A stretch of 64,000 nucleotides of DNA from Haemophilus seminalis (lineage in GTDB: Bacteria; Pseudomonadota; Gammaproteobacteria; Enterobacterales; Pasteurellaceae), in contig NZ_VCED01000008.1 in the NCBI RefSeq assembly GCF_006384255.1, positions 36,164-100,163 of the forward strand, read 5' to 3'. Shown here piece by piece: positions 27,640 through 35,324 of the stretch; the stretch's first letter is position 1, and each line of letters starts with the position of its first letter. The translations under genes and the position numbers were made by a program. Under the pieces are notes generated by a model, which was not told the DNA's origin, ran no database searches, and saw nothing but the letters and a program-made list of their open reading frames with translations.

Positions 27640-28644
27640 ATGGCGACAATGAAAGATATTGCACGACTGGCGCAAGTTTCGACTTCCACAGTTTCGCATG
27701 TCATTAATGGATCGCGTTTTGTTAGCGATGAGATTCGTGAGAAAGTGATGCGTATTGTCGCTGAACTGAATTACACCCCCTCAGCTGTTGCACGAAGCCT
27801 TAAGGTACGCGAAACCAAAACTATCGGGCTACTTGTCACCGCAACAAATAATCCATTCTTTGCTGAAGTGATGGCTGGCGTGGAGCAATATTGTCAGCAG
27901 CATCAATATAATCTTATTATTGCTACCACGGGGGGGGATGGCAAGCGTTTGCAGCAAAATCTACAAACCTTAATACATAAACAAGTAGATGGTGTATTAC
28001 TGATGTGTGGCGATAGTCGTTTTCAAGCGGATATGGAGCTTGAAGTATCTTTGCCTTTAGTTGTGATGGATTGGTGGTTTACTGAGTTAAATGCAGACAA
28101 AATTCTAGAGAACTCAGAATATGGCGGTTATCTTGCAACGAAATCTATGGTTGATGCTGGACACCAGAAAATTGGCATTATTACGGGTAATCTCAGAAAG
28201 TCAGTAGCTAAAAATCGTTTGCAGGGATATAAGAAAGCTTTGTCTGAAGCTAATATAGTTTTAAATCCTGATTGGATTGTAGAAAGTCATTTTGATTTTG
28301 AAGGAGGGATCGTTGGGGCGCAAAAACTGCTTTCGTTATCTGATAGACCGACCGCTATTTTTTGTTGTAGCGATACTATTGCCATTGGTGCCTATCAGGC
28401 AATTCAGAATCAAGGTTTACGTATTCCGCAAGATATTTCTATCATGGGATACGATGATATTGAATTAGCTCGTTATCTTTTTCCTTCTTTATCTACAATT
28501 AGTCAACCTAAAGCTGAATTAGGTAGGCTTGCTGTTGAGACTTTATTGCAACGTATACAAGAACCCAATGAAAATTACCGCACTTTAGTGTTAGAGCCGG
28601 CCTGTATTTTGAGAGAATCAGTTTCCTCCCCTTCAAATGTATAA
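27640..28644 (+). CDS. rbsR: Ribose operon repressor RbsR (LacI family)
   Basis: 334 residues. N-terminal helix-turn-helix [21 protein letters not shown] and hinge ([13 protein letters not shown]), then a periplasmic-binding-protein-like sugar-sensing domain. Expected to bind the palindrome at 24322 and release it with ribose. It is the last gene of the cluster, 27 bases after rbsK. The coding sequence contains a run of eight G (27930-27937), unusual in this AT-rich genome and a possible slippage site; the frame is intact here. Confidence 0.93.
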   Translation: MATMKDIARLAQVSTSTVSHVINGSRFVSDEIREKVMRIVAELNYTPSAVARSLKVRETKTIGLLVTATNNPFFAEVMAGVEQYCQQHQYNLIIATTGGDGKRLQQNLQTLIHKQVDGVLLMCGDSRFQADMELEVSLPLVVMDWWFTELNADKILENSEYGGYLATKSMVDAGHQKIGIITGNLRKSVAKNRLQGYKKALSEANIVLNPDWIVESHFDFEGGIVGAQKLLSLSDRPTAIFCCSDTIAIGAYQAIQNQGLRIPQDISIMGYDDIELARYLFPSLSTISQPKAELGRLAVETLLQRIQEPNENYRTLVLEPACILRESVSSPSNV

Positions 28645-28683
28645 ATAAAATAACAATAACTCGATTTCTTTATTGCTATTTTC

Positions 28684-28714
28684 AAAAAAACTGCTATCTT
28701 CCTGCAGTTTTTTT
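28684..28714 (+). terminator. Intrinsic terminator after rbsR
   Basis: AAAAAAACTGC (28684-28694) pairs with GCAGTTTTTTT (28704-28714); perfect stem with a 9-base loop. Confidence 0.88.
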
Positions 28715-28753
28715 ATTTATTTAACCAACTTTTTAATTTAGGAATAAAATCTA

Positions 28754-29305
28754 ATGGAAGAAAACAAACCTGTTGATCTTTATGCGAAATATAACGAACA
28801 ATCGAATATTATCGCGAAAATAATTTTTGCTAGTCGCTGGTTGCAAGTGCCGATTTATTTGGGGTTGATTGTAACGCTAGCGATCTACTCTTATAAGTTT
28901 ATTAAAGGCTTATGGGCATTGGTAATTAATGTCAATGAGATGGATTCCAACACGATTATGTTGGGTGTGTTGAATTTGATTGATGTCGTGATGATCGCAA
29001 ACTTGCTTGTGATGGTGACTATCGGTGGCTATGAAATTTTCGTATCCAAATTGCGTACGCGTAATCACCCCGATCAGCCTGAATGGATGAGCCATGTAAA
29101 TGCGACGGTATTGAAGGTTAAACTTTCTATGTCTATTATCGGTATTTCATCTATCCATATGCTGCAAACCTTTGTGAATGCGAGCAATACGTCAGAAAAA
29201 ACGATGATGTGGCAGTTATTATTGCACTTAGGCTTTTTGGTGTCAGCAATCGCCTTGGCTTATACGGATAAAATTTTGTATAGCACAAGCCATAAAACGC
29301 ATTAA
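28754..29305 (+). CDS. YqhA/UPF0114-family inner-membrane protein
   Basis: 183 residues with four likely membrane helices (about 30-50, 65-95, 115-135 and 155-172). The stretch [15 protein letters not shown] followed later by [20 protein letters not shown] is characteristic of the UPF0114 (YqhA/TIGR00645) family, whose function is not established. ATG 28754 follows TAGGAAT. It has its own upstream terminator and is not part of the ribose cluster by expression, although it lies next to rbsR. Confidence 0.88.
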   Translation: MEENKPVDLYAKYNEQSNIIAKIIFASRWLQVPIYLGLIVTLAIYSYKFIKGLWALVINVNEMDSNTIMLGVLNLIDVVMIANLLVMVTIGGYEIFVSKLRTRNHPDQPEWMSHVNATVLKVKLSMSIIGISSIHMLQTFVNASNTSEKTMMWQLLLHLGFLVSAIALAYTDKILYSTSHKTH

Positions 29306-29348
29306 AAATTTATCATTTGATAACACCATTCAAAATCGATCTGTTTAA

Positions 29349-29404
29349 TTATAAAAAATCTGCACCTGAATTAGTTATTTAGTCCAACATTTAGGTGCAG
29401 ATCA
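29349..29404. repeat. Dispersed hairpin element, copy 1
   Basis: ATCTGCACCT (29358-29367) and AGGTGCAGAT (29393-29402) form a perfect 10-bp stem. The whole unit, starting TTATAAAAAATCTG and containing TTATTTAG, matches a diverged copy at 33846-33907. It lies between the convergent ends of the YqhA-family gene and the Slam gene and may terminate both. Confidence 0.65.
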
Positions 29405-29433
29405 ATCTGTAAACGGTTATTGGTATTCTGAAC

Positions 29434-30858
29434 TTAAAAATCTTTTTCCACAGAAATAAACCATTCCTCACTTTTTCTTGAATAAAATTCAGGGATATTA
29501 CTATCAATTTTACGATAACGATAATTCAGCTTCGGTATAAAACCCTGCCATTGCAAACGGTTATACCACACCGACGCATTTAAGCTATATTCCTTGTCTT
29601 GGCGTTTTTGAGTGGGAAAATAAAAGTTCTCCGCACGAAAATCTCGCTTCACATAACGTAAGCTAACACGGCTGACAAACTCTTTAAGCTCCCATACTGA
29701 ACCGATATTCACCCCACGGCGAAGAGAAGATTCTGCTTTATCTTTGCTACGATCAACACTGCCTTCCACGCCACTAAAAAGCAACCAATTCGGCTTGGCT
29801 TGATAGCTTAACGAAAGTGAAACACCGTTTAAGTAACCATTATGACGACGAGCGACAGAAGCATCGGCATAGCGTTTTTGCGTATGCGAAAAAGCTCCTG
29901 AAATTGCCCAGTAAGCGCTCAATTCTCGACGAAAATCTGCAACTGCACCAAAATTTTTGCTATAACGTGGTGAGCCGAGCCAATTCTGTTCAAAAAATGG
30001 AGAAAATCCGACCGCTTGCAAGGCTGAACGGTATCGATAACCGAGCGAGGCATACAGCGATTTTTCGCTGTAATCTTGGTTATCCCAATAATGTACACCA
30101 CCCAAACGACCATTTGCTGTAACAAAATGATTGCCGGATATGTTCAATTCACGGTTTACACCCACACCGTAGCGCAGGCCGTGTGCCTTTTGCGGCAAGG
30201 AGCCCGCATCTTTTTTAAACCGCAAACCGCCTAACATAATATCTTGCTGAGAAGAAGCATTGTTCACGTTATCAGTTTGGGTATATTGTAGCTCCATATC
30301 AGACTGCCAACTTTGTCGCTCTGCCATCGCCTGAATATAACGTTCGGTAAATTGCTGCATTTGTGGTGAAAGTTCGGGTTTAGCACGTTCCAACTCCGCT
30401 TTTGCTTGGCGATATTGTTTATTCTCAAACAACATCACACCCAAATCAAAACGTGGATAAGACAACTCAGGTTTTTCTGCCACGATCTGTTGATAAAGCG
30501 AAATCGCCTCATCATATTTTTGCTCCGCCCGCAGCATTGCTCCCATCGCATAACGATAAAGCATTTCATCATAATCCGCTTGTTGTTGATACAACGGAAG
30601 AAGCTGCTTCAACAAATGCCATTGCTGTTTTAATACACCATAGTTAATCAACTTCTCGAGCTTGGTTTTGGTACTGTCTGCATCAGAAAGGGCAAACGAA
30701 GAAGCAGGCGGATTTTCTGTTTTTGGTTGCGTTTTTATTTGTGGTTCAATCTGTTTAGGCAAAGTATTGTTCTCAAAGAAAACAGGTTGAGGGGCGTGAA
30801 AGGTCTCCGCTTGTGTTGCAAACGGTAAAAAAATAAGGAAATTTGCGAGTTTTTTCAT
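29434..30858 (-). CDS. Slam-type surface lipoprotein translocon (TPR plus outer-membrane barrel)
   Basis: 474 residues. Signal peptide 1-17 (FATQA-E), a proline/lysine-rich linker, two or more TPR-like helical repeats (about 75-190, with YRYAMGAMLRAEQKYDEAIS and YPRFDLGVMLFENKQYRQA), then a C-terminal beta barrel ending in phenylalanine (VEKDF). This is the layout of Slam/DUF560 proteins, which deliver lipoproteins to the cell surface. ATG 30856-30858 was chosen because it begins the signal peptide; the open frame runs further up. No good ribosome site is seen. A likely cargo lipoprotein is encoded at 31637-33163 on the same strand. Confidence 0.85.
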   Translation of the reverse strand: MKKLANFLIFLPFATQAETFHAPQPVFFENNTLPKQIEPQIKTQPKTENPPASSFALSDADSTKTKLEKLINYGVLKQQWHLLKQLLPLYQQQADYDEMLYRYAMGAMLRAEQKYDEAISLYQQIVAEKPELSYPRFDLGVMLFENKQYRQAKAELERAKPELSPQMQQFTERYIQAMAERQSWQSDMELQYTQTDNVNNASSQQDIMLGGLRFKKDAGSLPQKAHGLRYGVGVNRELNISGNHFVTANGRLGGVHYWDNQDYSEKSLYASLGYRYRSALQAVGFSPFFEQNWLGSPRYSKNFGAVADFRRELSAYWAISGAFSHTQKRYADASVARRHNGYLNGVSLSLSYQAKPNWLLFSGVEGSVDRSKDKAESSLRRGVNIGSVWELKEFVSRVSLRYVKRDFRAENFYFPTQKRQDKEYSLNASVWYNRLQWQGFIPKLNYRYRKIDSNIPEFYSRKSEEWFISVEKDF

Positions 30859-30880
30859 AGTAAATTTATTTATAAGTAAA

Positions 30881-30895
30881 CATTGTTTTACAATG
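30881..30895 (+). promoter_or_regulatory. Candidate DinJ operator 1
   Basis: CATTGT-TTT-ACAATG, a perfect inverted repeat that covers the -35 element of the toxin-antitoxin promoter. A near copy lies at 30927. Confidence 0.55.
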
Positions 30896-30915
30896 CAAGA
30901 CATTCTATCTATAAT
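30887..30915 (+). promoter_or_regulatory. Promoter of the toxin-antitoxin pair
   Basis: TTTACA (30887-30892), 17-base spacer, perfect TATAAT (30910-30915), 36 bases before the antitoxin start. Confidence 0.75.
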
Positions 30916-30926
30916 GATTTGTACTG

Positions 30927-30941
30927 CATTGTTAGACAAAG
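30927..30941 (+). promoter_or_regulatory. Candidate DinJ operator 2
   Basis: CATTGT-TAG-ACAAAG, one mismatch from the perfect inverted repeat at 30881. It overlaps the transcript start region and ribosome site, so binding here would block the operon. The two centres are 46 bp apart. Confidence 0.5.
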
Positions 30942-30950
30942 GAGATAATT

Positions 30951-31238
30951 ATGGCAATGACACAAAATGCATCTTTTAGCTTTCGTTTATCAGAAAATTT
31001 AAAACAAGAGGCATTTAATGTAATTGAAAATTACGGTTTCACCCCTTCGCAAGTGTTTAACTTATTCTTAACAGAAATTGCGAATACAAAAACGATTCCA
31101 GTAAACCTTTCTTATTTGAAACCAAATGCTGAAACATTGCGTGCGATGCAAGAAGCTGAAAATGGTGATGTTGATATCATTAGTGAAGCAAACTCTGGAG
31201 CTAATATTATGGAAAACCTGTTAAAATCAGCGGAATAA
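30951..31238 (+). CDS. RelB/DinJ-family antitoxin
   Basis: 95 residues. N-terminal ribbon-helix-helix of the RelB/DinJ type (ASFSFRLSENLKQEAFNVIENYGFTPSQVFNLFLTEIA written in part: strand SFRL, helix LKQEAFNVIENYG, TPSQVFNLFL), then a flexible C-terminal half that would wrap the toxin. It should repress its own promoter at the CATTGT inverted repeats. Ribosome site AAAGGAG before ATG 30951. The toxin gene follows after three bases. Confidence 0.88.
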   Translation: MAMTQNASFSFRLSENLKQEAFNVIENYGFTPSQVFNLFLTEIANTKTIPVNLSYLKPNAETLRAMQEAENGDVDIISEANSGANIMENLLKSAE

Positions 31239-31241
31239 ATA

Positions 31242-31532
31242 ATGTGTATGGAATCTGTTAAAACATTAAAAGTAACCGCAACTAAAACATTTCAACGAGA
31301 TATTAAAAAGCTCACAGCTAAGCAACAATTCTCAGCAGAAATGACCGAGGTTTTGTATCTTTTACAAAGAAATCGACCGCTTCCAAGAAAATATTTAGAC
31401 CACGCACTACAAGGCGAAATGCAAGGTTATCGTGACTGCCATATTTTTAACGATCTTGTGCTGATTTACCAAATTAGTGATGACGAAGAATTAAAGCTCA
31501 TTCGTATCGGTTCACATTCGGAAATTTTCTAA
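31242..31532 (+). CDS. YafQ-family mRNA interferase toxin
   Basis: 96 residues of the RelE/YafQ superfamily of ribosome-dependent mRNA endonucleases. The YafQ pattern is present: LDHALQGEMQGYRDCHI, then NDLVLIY, and the C-terminal IGSHSEIF. Histidines in the LDH, DCH and GSH positions match catalytic residues of E. coli YafQ. The likely start is ATG 31242; a second ATG two codons on is also possible. It is coupled to the antitoxin and ends at a terminator. Confidence 0.88.
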   Translation: MCMESVKTLKVTATKTFQRDIKKLTAKQQFSAEMTEVLYLLQRNRPLPRKYLDHALQGEMQGYRDCHIFNDLVLIYQISDDEELKLIRIGSHSEIF

Positions 31533-31537
31533 TAGTT

Positions 31538-31574
31538 AAATGCCGTTTCAATCCACTTTAAACGGCATTTTCTT
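31538..31574 (+). terminator. Intrinsic terminator after yafQ
   Basis: AAATGCCGTTT (31538-31548) pairs with AAACGGCATTT (31560-31570), followed by TCTT. Perfect 11-bp stem. Confidence 0.85.
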
Positions 31575-31630
31575 GTAGGGGTAAATCGCATTTGCTCTAA
31601 AAATTAGGGCGAATGTAATTCGCCCCTACA
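31574..31630. repeat. Small palindromic repeat with TGTAGGGG ends
   Basis: Begins TGTAGGGG and ends CCCCTACA. The right half has an inner inverted repeat GGGCGAA-TGTAA-TTCGCCC (31607-31625). This 57-bp unit looks like a REP/MITE-type intergenic repeat. It separates the convergent yafQ and lipoprotein genes. Confidence 0.6.
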
Positions 31631-31636
31631 GAAAGG

Positions 31637-33163
31637 TTATTTTTGAATTTCACCACGGGTACCACCGAAGCCAACCACATCTTTTCCATCAAAGGAAACC
31701 TTACCACCAATTTCTTCTGCGTTTTTGCCGAAGAAATCTAATGAGTAAGAGCCTGATTTATAGCTTTGTGTTGCAGTAGATGAAATACCTGCTCCAGAAA
31801 TAGAGCCTTGTGCTAGTGCAATATCGTTTCCTAAGCCTGTAATACTGCCTGAACCTGTTTTATTTGAGAAATCAACACGATAAGCCAATACCCCTTCTTC
31901 TTTAGCATCAAACGCTTTGCCACTATAATTAGCAGTTCCCTCAGTTGGAATCGCTTCTAATTTTGTTTTTAGACCAGTAATTCTCACATTAGATAATTCA
32001 TTAATAGTAGAATAATTACGCATACCTGATGTAGTATCAGCAATAATGATTGAATACGGTTGATTATAGATTGCTTTACCGGTAGTAATAGTTTCTTCTA
32101 CTGAATAGCAACGTCCATTTGTACAACCAGATGAGGAACTACTTGATGTGCCATATTGGTTTGTAGTTAGCCCATTACGATATTGTCCATTATAAATTCC
32201 TTTAGCATTATTGATGATAAGTGTTTCAAGGTTAGCTTTTGCTGTATCTTCATCTAAATCTACATTATTTTTAGCAAAATCAGCGGCTTGATATTTATCA
32301 AGACCTTCAGCAATAGCAAGTTTTGTCAAATCTTTTATTTTAATCATTTTATCTAAATTTGCTTTAGATACATCATCTTCATTATTGATATTATTTTGCG
32401 CAAATTGTTTTGCTTCGTCATCGTTTAGCCCTTTAGCTTTAGCTTGTTCAATTAACTCAGCAGTTTTTTGTGCAATACGAGCTTCTTCTGCTTTACGTGC
32501 TTCTTCAGCTTTACGAGCTTCTTCGGCTTTACGAGCTTCTTCGGCTTTGCGTGCTTCTTCGGCTTTGCGTGCTTCTTCAGCTTTACGAGCTTCTTCGGCT
32601 TTGCGTGCTTCTTCAGCTTTACGAGCTTCTTCGGCTTTGCGAGCTTCTTCGGCTTTGCGAGCTTCTTCGGCTTTGCGTGCTTCTTCAGCTTTACGAGCTT
32701 CTTCAGCTTTACGAGCTTCTTCGGCTTTGCGAGCTTCTTCGGCTTTGCGAGCTTCTTCGGCTTTGCGTGCTTCTTCAGCTTTGCGTGCTTCTTCAGCTTT
32801 ACGAGCTTCTTCGGCTTTGCGAGCTTCTTCGGCTTTGCGTGCTTCTTCGGCTTTACGGTTTTCTTCCGCGATACGAGCTTCTTCAGCCTTACGAGCCTCT
32901 TCGGCTTTACGGTTTTCTTCCGCGATACGAGCTTCTTCGGCTTTACGAGCTTCTTCGGCTTTACGAGCTTCTTCGGCTTTACGAGCTTCTTCAGCTTTAC
33001 GAGCTTCTTCAGCTTTCTTAGCATCAGTTACTTGCTGACGACTTTGTTCATTTTGAGCGGTTGGTTGATTGGTGTTTAGTGTGCTTGAATTGCCACCACT
33101 ACTTCCACAGCCTGTTAATACAGCTAAAATTGCTGTTGCAATAGTTACATTTTTTAATTTCAT
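31637..33163 (-). CDS. Slam-dependent-type surface lipoprotein with a 30-copy hexapeptide array
   Basis: 508 residues. Lipoprotein signal with lipobox LTGC at 16-19 followed by GSSGG, as in surface lipoproteins. Residues about 50-229 are 30 tandem copies of KAEEAR (two are IAEENR), predicted to be one long charged helix. Residues about 230-310 contain two similar GLDKYQAADFAKNNVDLDEDTAKANL-like units (quoted in part). The C terminus (about 380-508) has the glycine-rich beta pattern and the FFGKNAEEIGGKVSF motif of TbpB-like lipoprotein barrels exported by Slam. A Slam gene lies downstream on the same strand. Ligand unknown. Confidence 0.82.
   Translation of the reverse strand: MKLKNVTIATAILAVLTGCGSSGGNSSTLNTNQPTAQNEQSRQQVTDAKKAEEARKAEEARKAEEARKAEEARKAEEARIAEENRKAEEARKAEEARIAEENRKAEEARKAEEARKAEEARKAEEARKAEEARKAEEARKAEEARKAEEARKAEEARKAEEARKAEEARKAEEARKAEEARKAEEARKAEEARKAEEARKAEEARKAEEARKAEEARKAEEARKAEEARIAQKTAELIEQAKAKGLNDDEAKQFAQNNINNEDDVSKANLDKMIKIKDLTKLAIAEGLDKYQAADFAKNNVDLDEDTAKANLETLIINNAKGIYNGQYRNGLTTNQYGTSSSSSSGCTNGRCYSVEETITTGKAIYNQPYSIIIADTTSGMRNYSTINELSNVRITGLKTKLEAIPTEGTANYSGKAFDAKEEGVLAYRVDFSNKTGSGSITGLGNDIALAQGSISGAGISSTATQSYKSGSYSLDFFGKNAEEIGGKVSFDGKDVVGFGGTRGEIQK
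32477..33016 (-). repeat. Tandem array of 30 x 18 bp
   Basis: Exactly 540 bp of 18-bp units encoding KAEEAR. Units differ by silent third-position changes and by two IAEENR variants. Unit length is divisible by three, so copy-number change keeps the frame. The lack of stops creates long shadow ORFs on the other strand. Confidence 0.95.
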
Positions 33164-33253
33164 AGAGCCTCAATAAATAAAAGTAGGAGAAAAAATCCAA
33201 AACCATTATAATTTGGCAAAAATTATGTACAATAAACCAACAGTTACATTTAG

Positions 33254-33281
33254 TTACCGAATTAAGGTAACGGCTTACCTT
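33254..33281. promoter_or_regulatory. Candidate operator of the XRE regulator
   Basis: TTACC (33254-33258), GGTAA (33266-33270) and TTACC (33275-33279) form two overlapping inverted repeats, the second being AAGGTAA-CGGC-TTACCTT. It lies between the divergent lipoprotein and XRE genes. Confidence 0.5.
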
Positions 33282-33294
33282 TAGAGGGCAATGC

Positions 33295-33705
33295 ATGAAA
33301 ATTAATGAGAAAATCCGTCAATTACGCGAACAGCATCAGTTATCGCAAGAAAATATGGCGGATAAATTAGGGATGTCGGTAACAGGTTATGGGAAAATTG
33401 AGCGAGGTGAAGTGCGTTCAAATCTATCTCGTTTAGAACAGATCTCTGAAGTATTTGATATGGATATTTGTGAGCTGCTCTCAGTGGGAGAAACTGAAAA
33501 AATATATTTTAATAATACTGATAATGATTTTAGTAATTCTCATAATTTTTGCTTTGCTGTTGGGAATGGAAATACAGATCAAATCATTCAACAATTACAA
33601 TTAATATTAAGCCATAAAGATGAATTATTAGCTCAAAAAGATAAAATTATAAATGGGTTAGAAAGAGAAATTGCGTTATTAAGAAAATTAAAAGAAAATC
33701 AATAA
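33295..33705 (+). CDS. XRE-family transcriptional regulator
   Basis: 136 residues. N-terminal Cro/C1 helix-turn-helix (about 5-60: IRQLREQHQLSQENMADKLG then SVTGYGKIERGE), a middle segment rich in Asn, and a C-terminal helix with heptad-like leucines (about 95-134) that probably dimerises. It is divergent from the surface lipoprotein gene with an operator-like repeat between, so it probably controls that gene and itself. Weak G-rich ribosome site (AGAGGGCA) before ATG 33295. Confidence 0.82.
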   Translation: MKINEKIRQLREQHQLSQENMADKLGMSVTGYGKIERGEVRSNLSRLEQISEVFDMDICELLSVGETEKIYFNNTDNDFSNSHNFCFAVGNGNTDQIIQQLQLILSHKDELLAQKDKIINGLEREIALLRKLKENQ

Positions 33706-33780
33706 ATTAGTTTTTATAAGGACAAGTAACAGCTTATAGTATAATTTTATTTTTTCTTCTTTTTAATAGCTAATATAAAG

Positions 33781-33843
33781 TTAGATAATTTCGTCTATTG
33801 ATTCAAATTCCTTGCCATAAAAACATTCTGCTTTTAAATCCAA
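33781..33843 (-). pseudogene. Relic of an IS3-family transposase (OrfB C-terminal part)
   Basis: The minus-strand frame reads LDLKAECFYGKEFESIDEII and then stop. This matches the FFxxLKxExFYxxxFxSxxEL stretch near the end of IS3-family integrase cores. Nothing else of an insertion sequence remains: no start, no catalytic DDE part and no terminal repeats were found nearby. Confidence 0.5.
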
Positions 33844-33845
33844 GA

Positions 33846-33907
33846 TTATAAAAAATCTGTACCTTAATTAGCTAGCTATTTAGCCTAACTTTTGGAGTAC
33901 AGATTAA
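33846..33907. repeat. Dispersed hairpin element, copy 2
   Basis: AATCTGTAC (33854-33862) pairs with GTACAGATT (33897-33905). It shares the TTATAAAAAATCTG start, the TTAATTAG/CTATTTAG interior and paired ends with the copy at 29349. It lies downstream of tyrP and may terminate it. Confidence 0.6.
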
Positions 33908-33936
33908 TTGAATAATGTTTTTTGATATTTATATTA

Positions 33937-35139
33937 TTAACCCACTACAAATGGCAAGTAACCCGCACGAATCGTAAATGGAATGGATGTAATGATTACG
34001 CCTAATACTAATACGATAATTAAAGTCAGATTTCCTCCCCATACTTTGTATGGCAAATCGGTGTGAGTTCGACGAGCTTTCCAAACGAGGCTAACTGGTA
34101 ATACTACGGCATAGAATGCAAACATTTGACCTGCGTAGCCTAGTGCTAAAATAAAACCTTCAGGGTAAAATAATGCAAAAACAAGTGGTGGAATAAAAGT
34201 CAGTAAACCAAGTGAAATTCTGCCTGCTGTAACGTTAAATGAACGTTTTAGTAAATCTTCAATACATTCTAATAAGCCAAGCCCTACGCCCAAGAAAGAA
34301 GTAACCAACGCCAAAGTTGAGAATAATTTTACCGCACCTGCGATCATGTTACTACCAGTGATAGCAAGCGTTGCTTTTACTAAACCATTTAAGGTGGCGT
34401 CTTCTTTTAAGATTTGTAAAAACTCATTTTGTGTGAGCAAGCCATGAGTGGACATTTGCCACAAAATATAAGCGAAAAGGGTAATTGCTGAACCTGCCAA
34501 AATAGAAATGCGTAATGCTTTTACGTTTCCGTCTAAGTATTTATTTAAACTTGGAATGGAACCGTGGAAACCAAATGCTGTGAAAAATACAGGGCTTGCA
34601 GAGATAATTAAAGCATTATCAATTGGCGTCGCCATTAAGTTATCAAATTTGATTTCAGGCAACATTAAGCTTAACACCACGGCAAAGGCTGCAAGCATCA
34701 CAAAAAATAACACGCGATTAATTTTATCTACGCTATGTGTGCCGATGACAATAAATGAACCGAAAATCACGGTAAATAATAAGATGCTAACTTTATCGCC
34801 AAAACTTTCTGGTAATAAATCTTTTAGTAGTGAACCGCCACCGCTGACATAAGCAGCAATTAATGCGTATAAGAAAATAATTAGCACGGCTGTGGCAATA
34901 ATGCGTCCTGCTTTACCAAAATATTGCTCAGCGAGAGTGCCGATACCTGCATCACTTTCTGCAGTTTGATAGAGCTCAACGAATAAAAGTGCACTAAAAG
35001 TTAATAATGCCCAAAGCCCTAATAATAAGACTAAAGTAAAGCCGAATCCGATACCGGCGGAAGTGAGTGGCATAGCCAACATCCCCGCGCCAATCATCGT
35101 ACCGGCAACGAGAAGTGTGCTGCCTACAGTTTTGTTCAT
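33937..35139 (-). CDS. tyrP: Tyrosine-specific transport protein TyrP
   Basis: 400 residues, about 11 membrane helices, of the hydroxy/aromatic amino-acid permease family. The start MNKTVGSTLLVAGTMIGAGM is typical of TyrP and related Mtr carriers, which import aromatic amino acids with protons. ATG 35137-35139 has an AGGA site. A TyrR-box-like sequence lies 40 bases upstream, which supports tyrosine over tryptophan as the substrate. Haemophilus often carries two tyrP paralogues; which one this is cannot be told. Confidence 0.9.
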   Translation of the reverse strand: MNKTVGSTLLVAGTMIGAGMLAMPLTSAGIGFGFTLVLLLGLWALLTFSALLFVELYQTAESDAGIGTLAEQYFGKAGRIIATAVLIIFLYALIAAYVSGGGSLLKDLLPESFGDKVSILLFTVIFGSFIVIGTHSVDKINRVLFFVMLAAFAVVLSLMLPEIKFDNLMATPIDNALIISASPVFFTAFGFHGSIPSLNKYLDGNVKALRISILAGSAITLFAYILWQMSTHGLLTQNEFLQILKEDATLNGLVKATLAITGSNMIAGAVKLFSTLALVTSFLGVGLGLLECIEDLLKRSFNVTAGRISLGLLTFIPPLVFALFYPEGFILALGYAGQMFAFYAVVLPVSLVWKARRTHTDLPYKVWGGNLTLIIVLVLGVIITSIPFTIRAGYLPFVVG

Positions 35140-35178
35140 GTTTGCTTCCTTATTGTGTAATAATAAATTTACGATGAT

Positions 35179-35196
35179 TGTATTTTAAAATTTACA
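35179..35196 (-). promoter_or_regulatory. TyrR-box-like site upstream of tyrP
   Basis: TGTATT-TTAAAA-TTTACA matches the TyrR consensus TGTAAA-N6-TTTACA at 10 of 12 defined positions. Its distance from the tyrP start (about 40-57 bases) fits a regulator site. Confidence 0.6.
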
Positions 35197-35324
35197 GTGT
35201 GTAAACGGCAGAATACAAAATATCTTTATTATTTACCGCACTTTTCTTTTCCCTTTCTACGTTCATCTCGTTAAAATACTTAGCGAATCAACTAAGACAA
35301 AGCTAAGACAAAATAGGAGAGCTT

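Noticed and set aside
32477..33016. CRISPR-like array
   Set aside because: The 18-bp units are directly adjacent with no spacers, and they code for a regular hexapeptide in the lipoprotein frame.
32385..33079. Long overlapping open frames on both strands across the lipoprotein array (repeats of RASSAL, CFFGF, LLRLYE and KKLVKPK type)
   Set aside because: They are shadows of the 18-bp tandem repeat, which lacks stop codons in all frames; they have no ribosome sites or known families.
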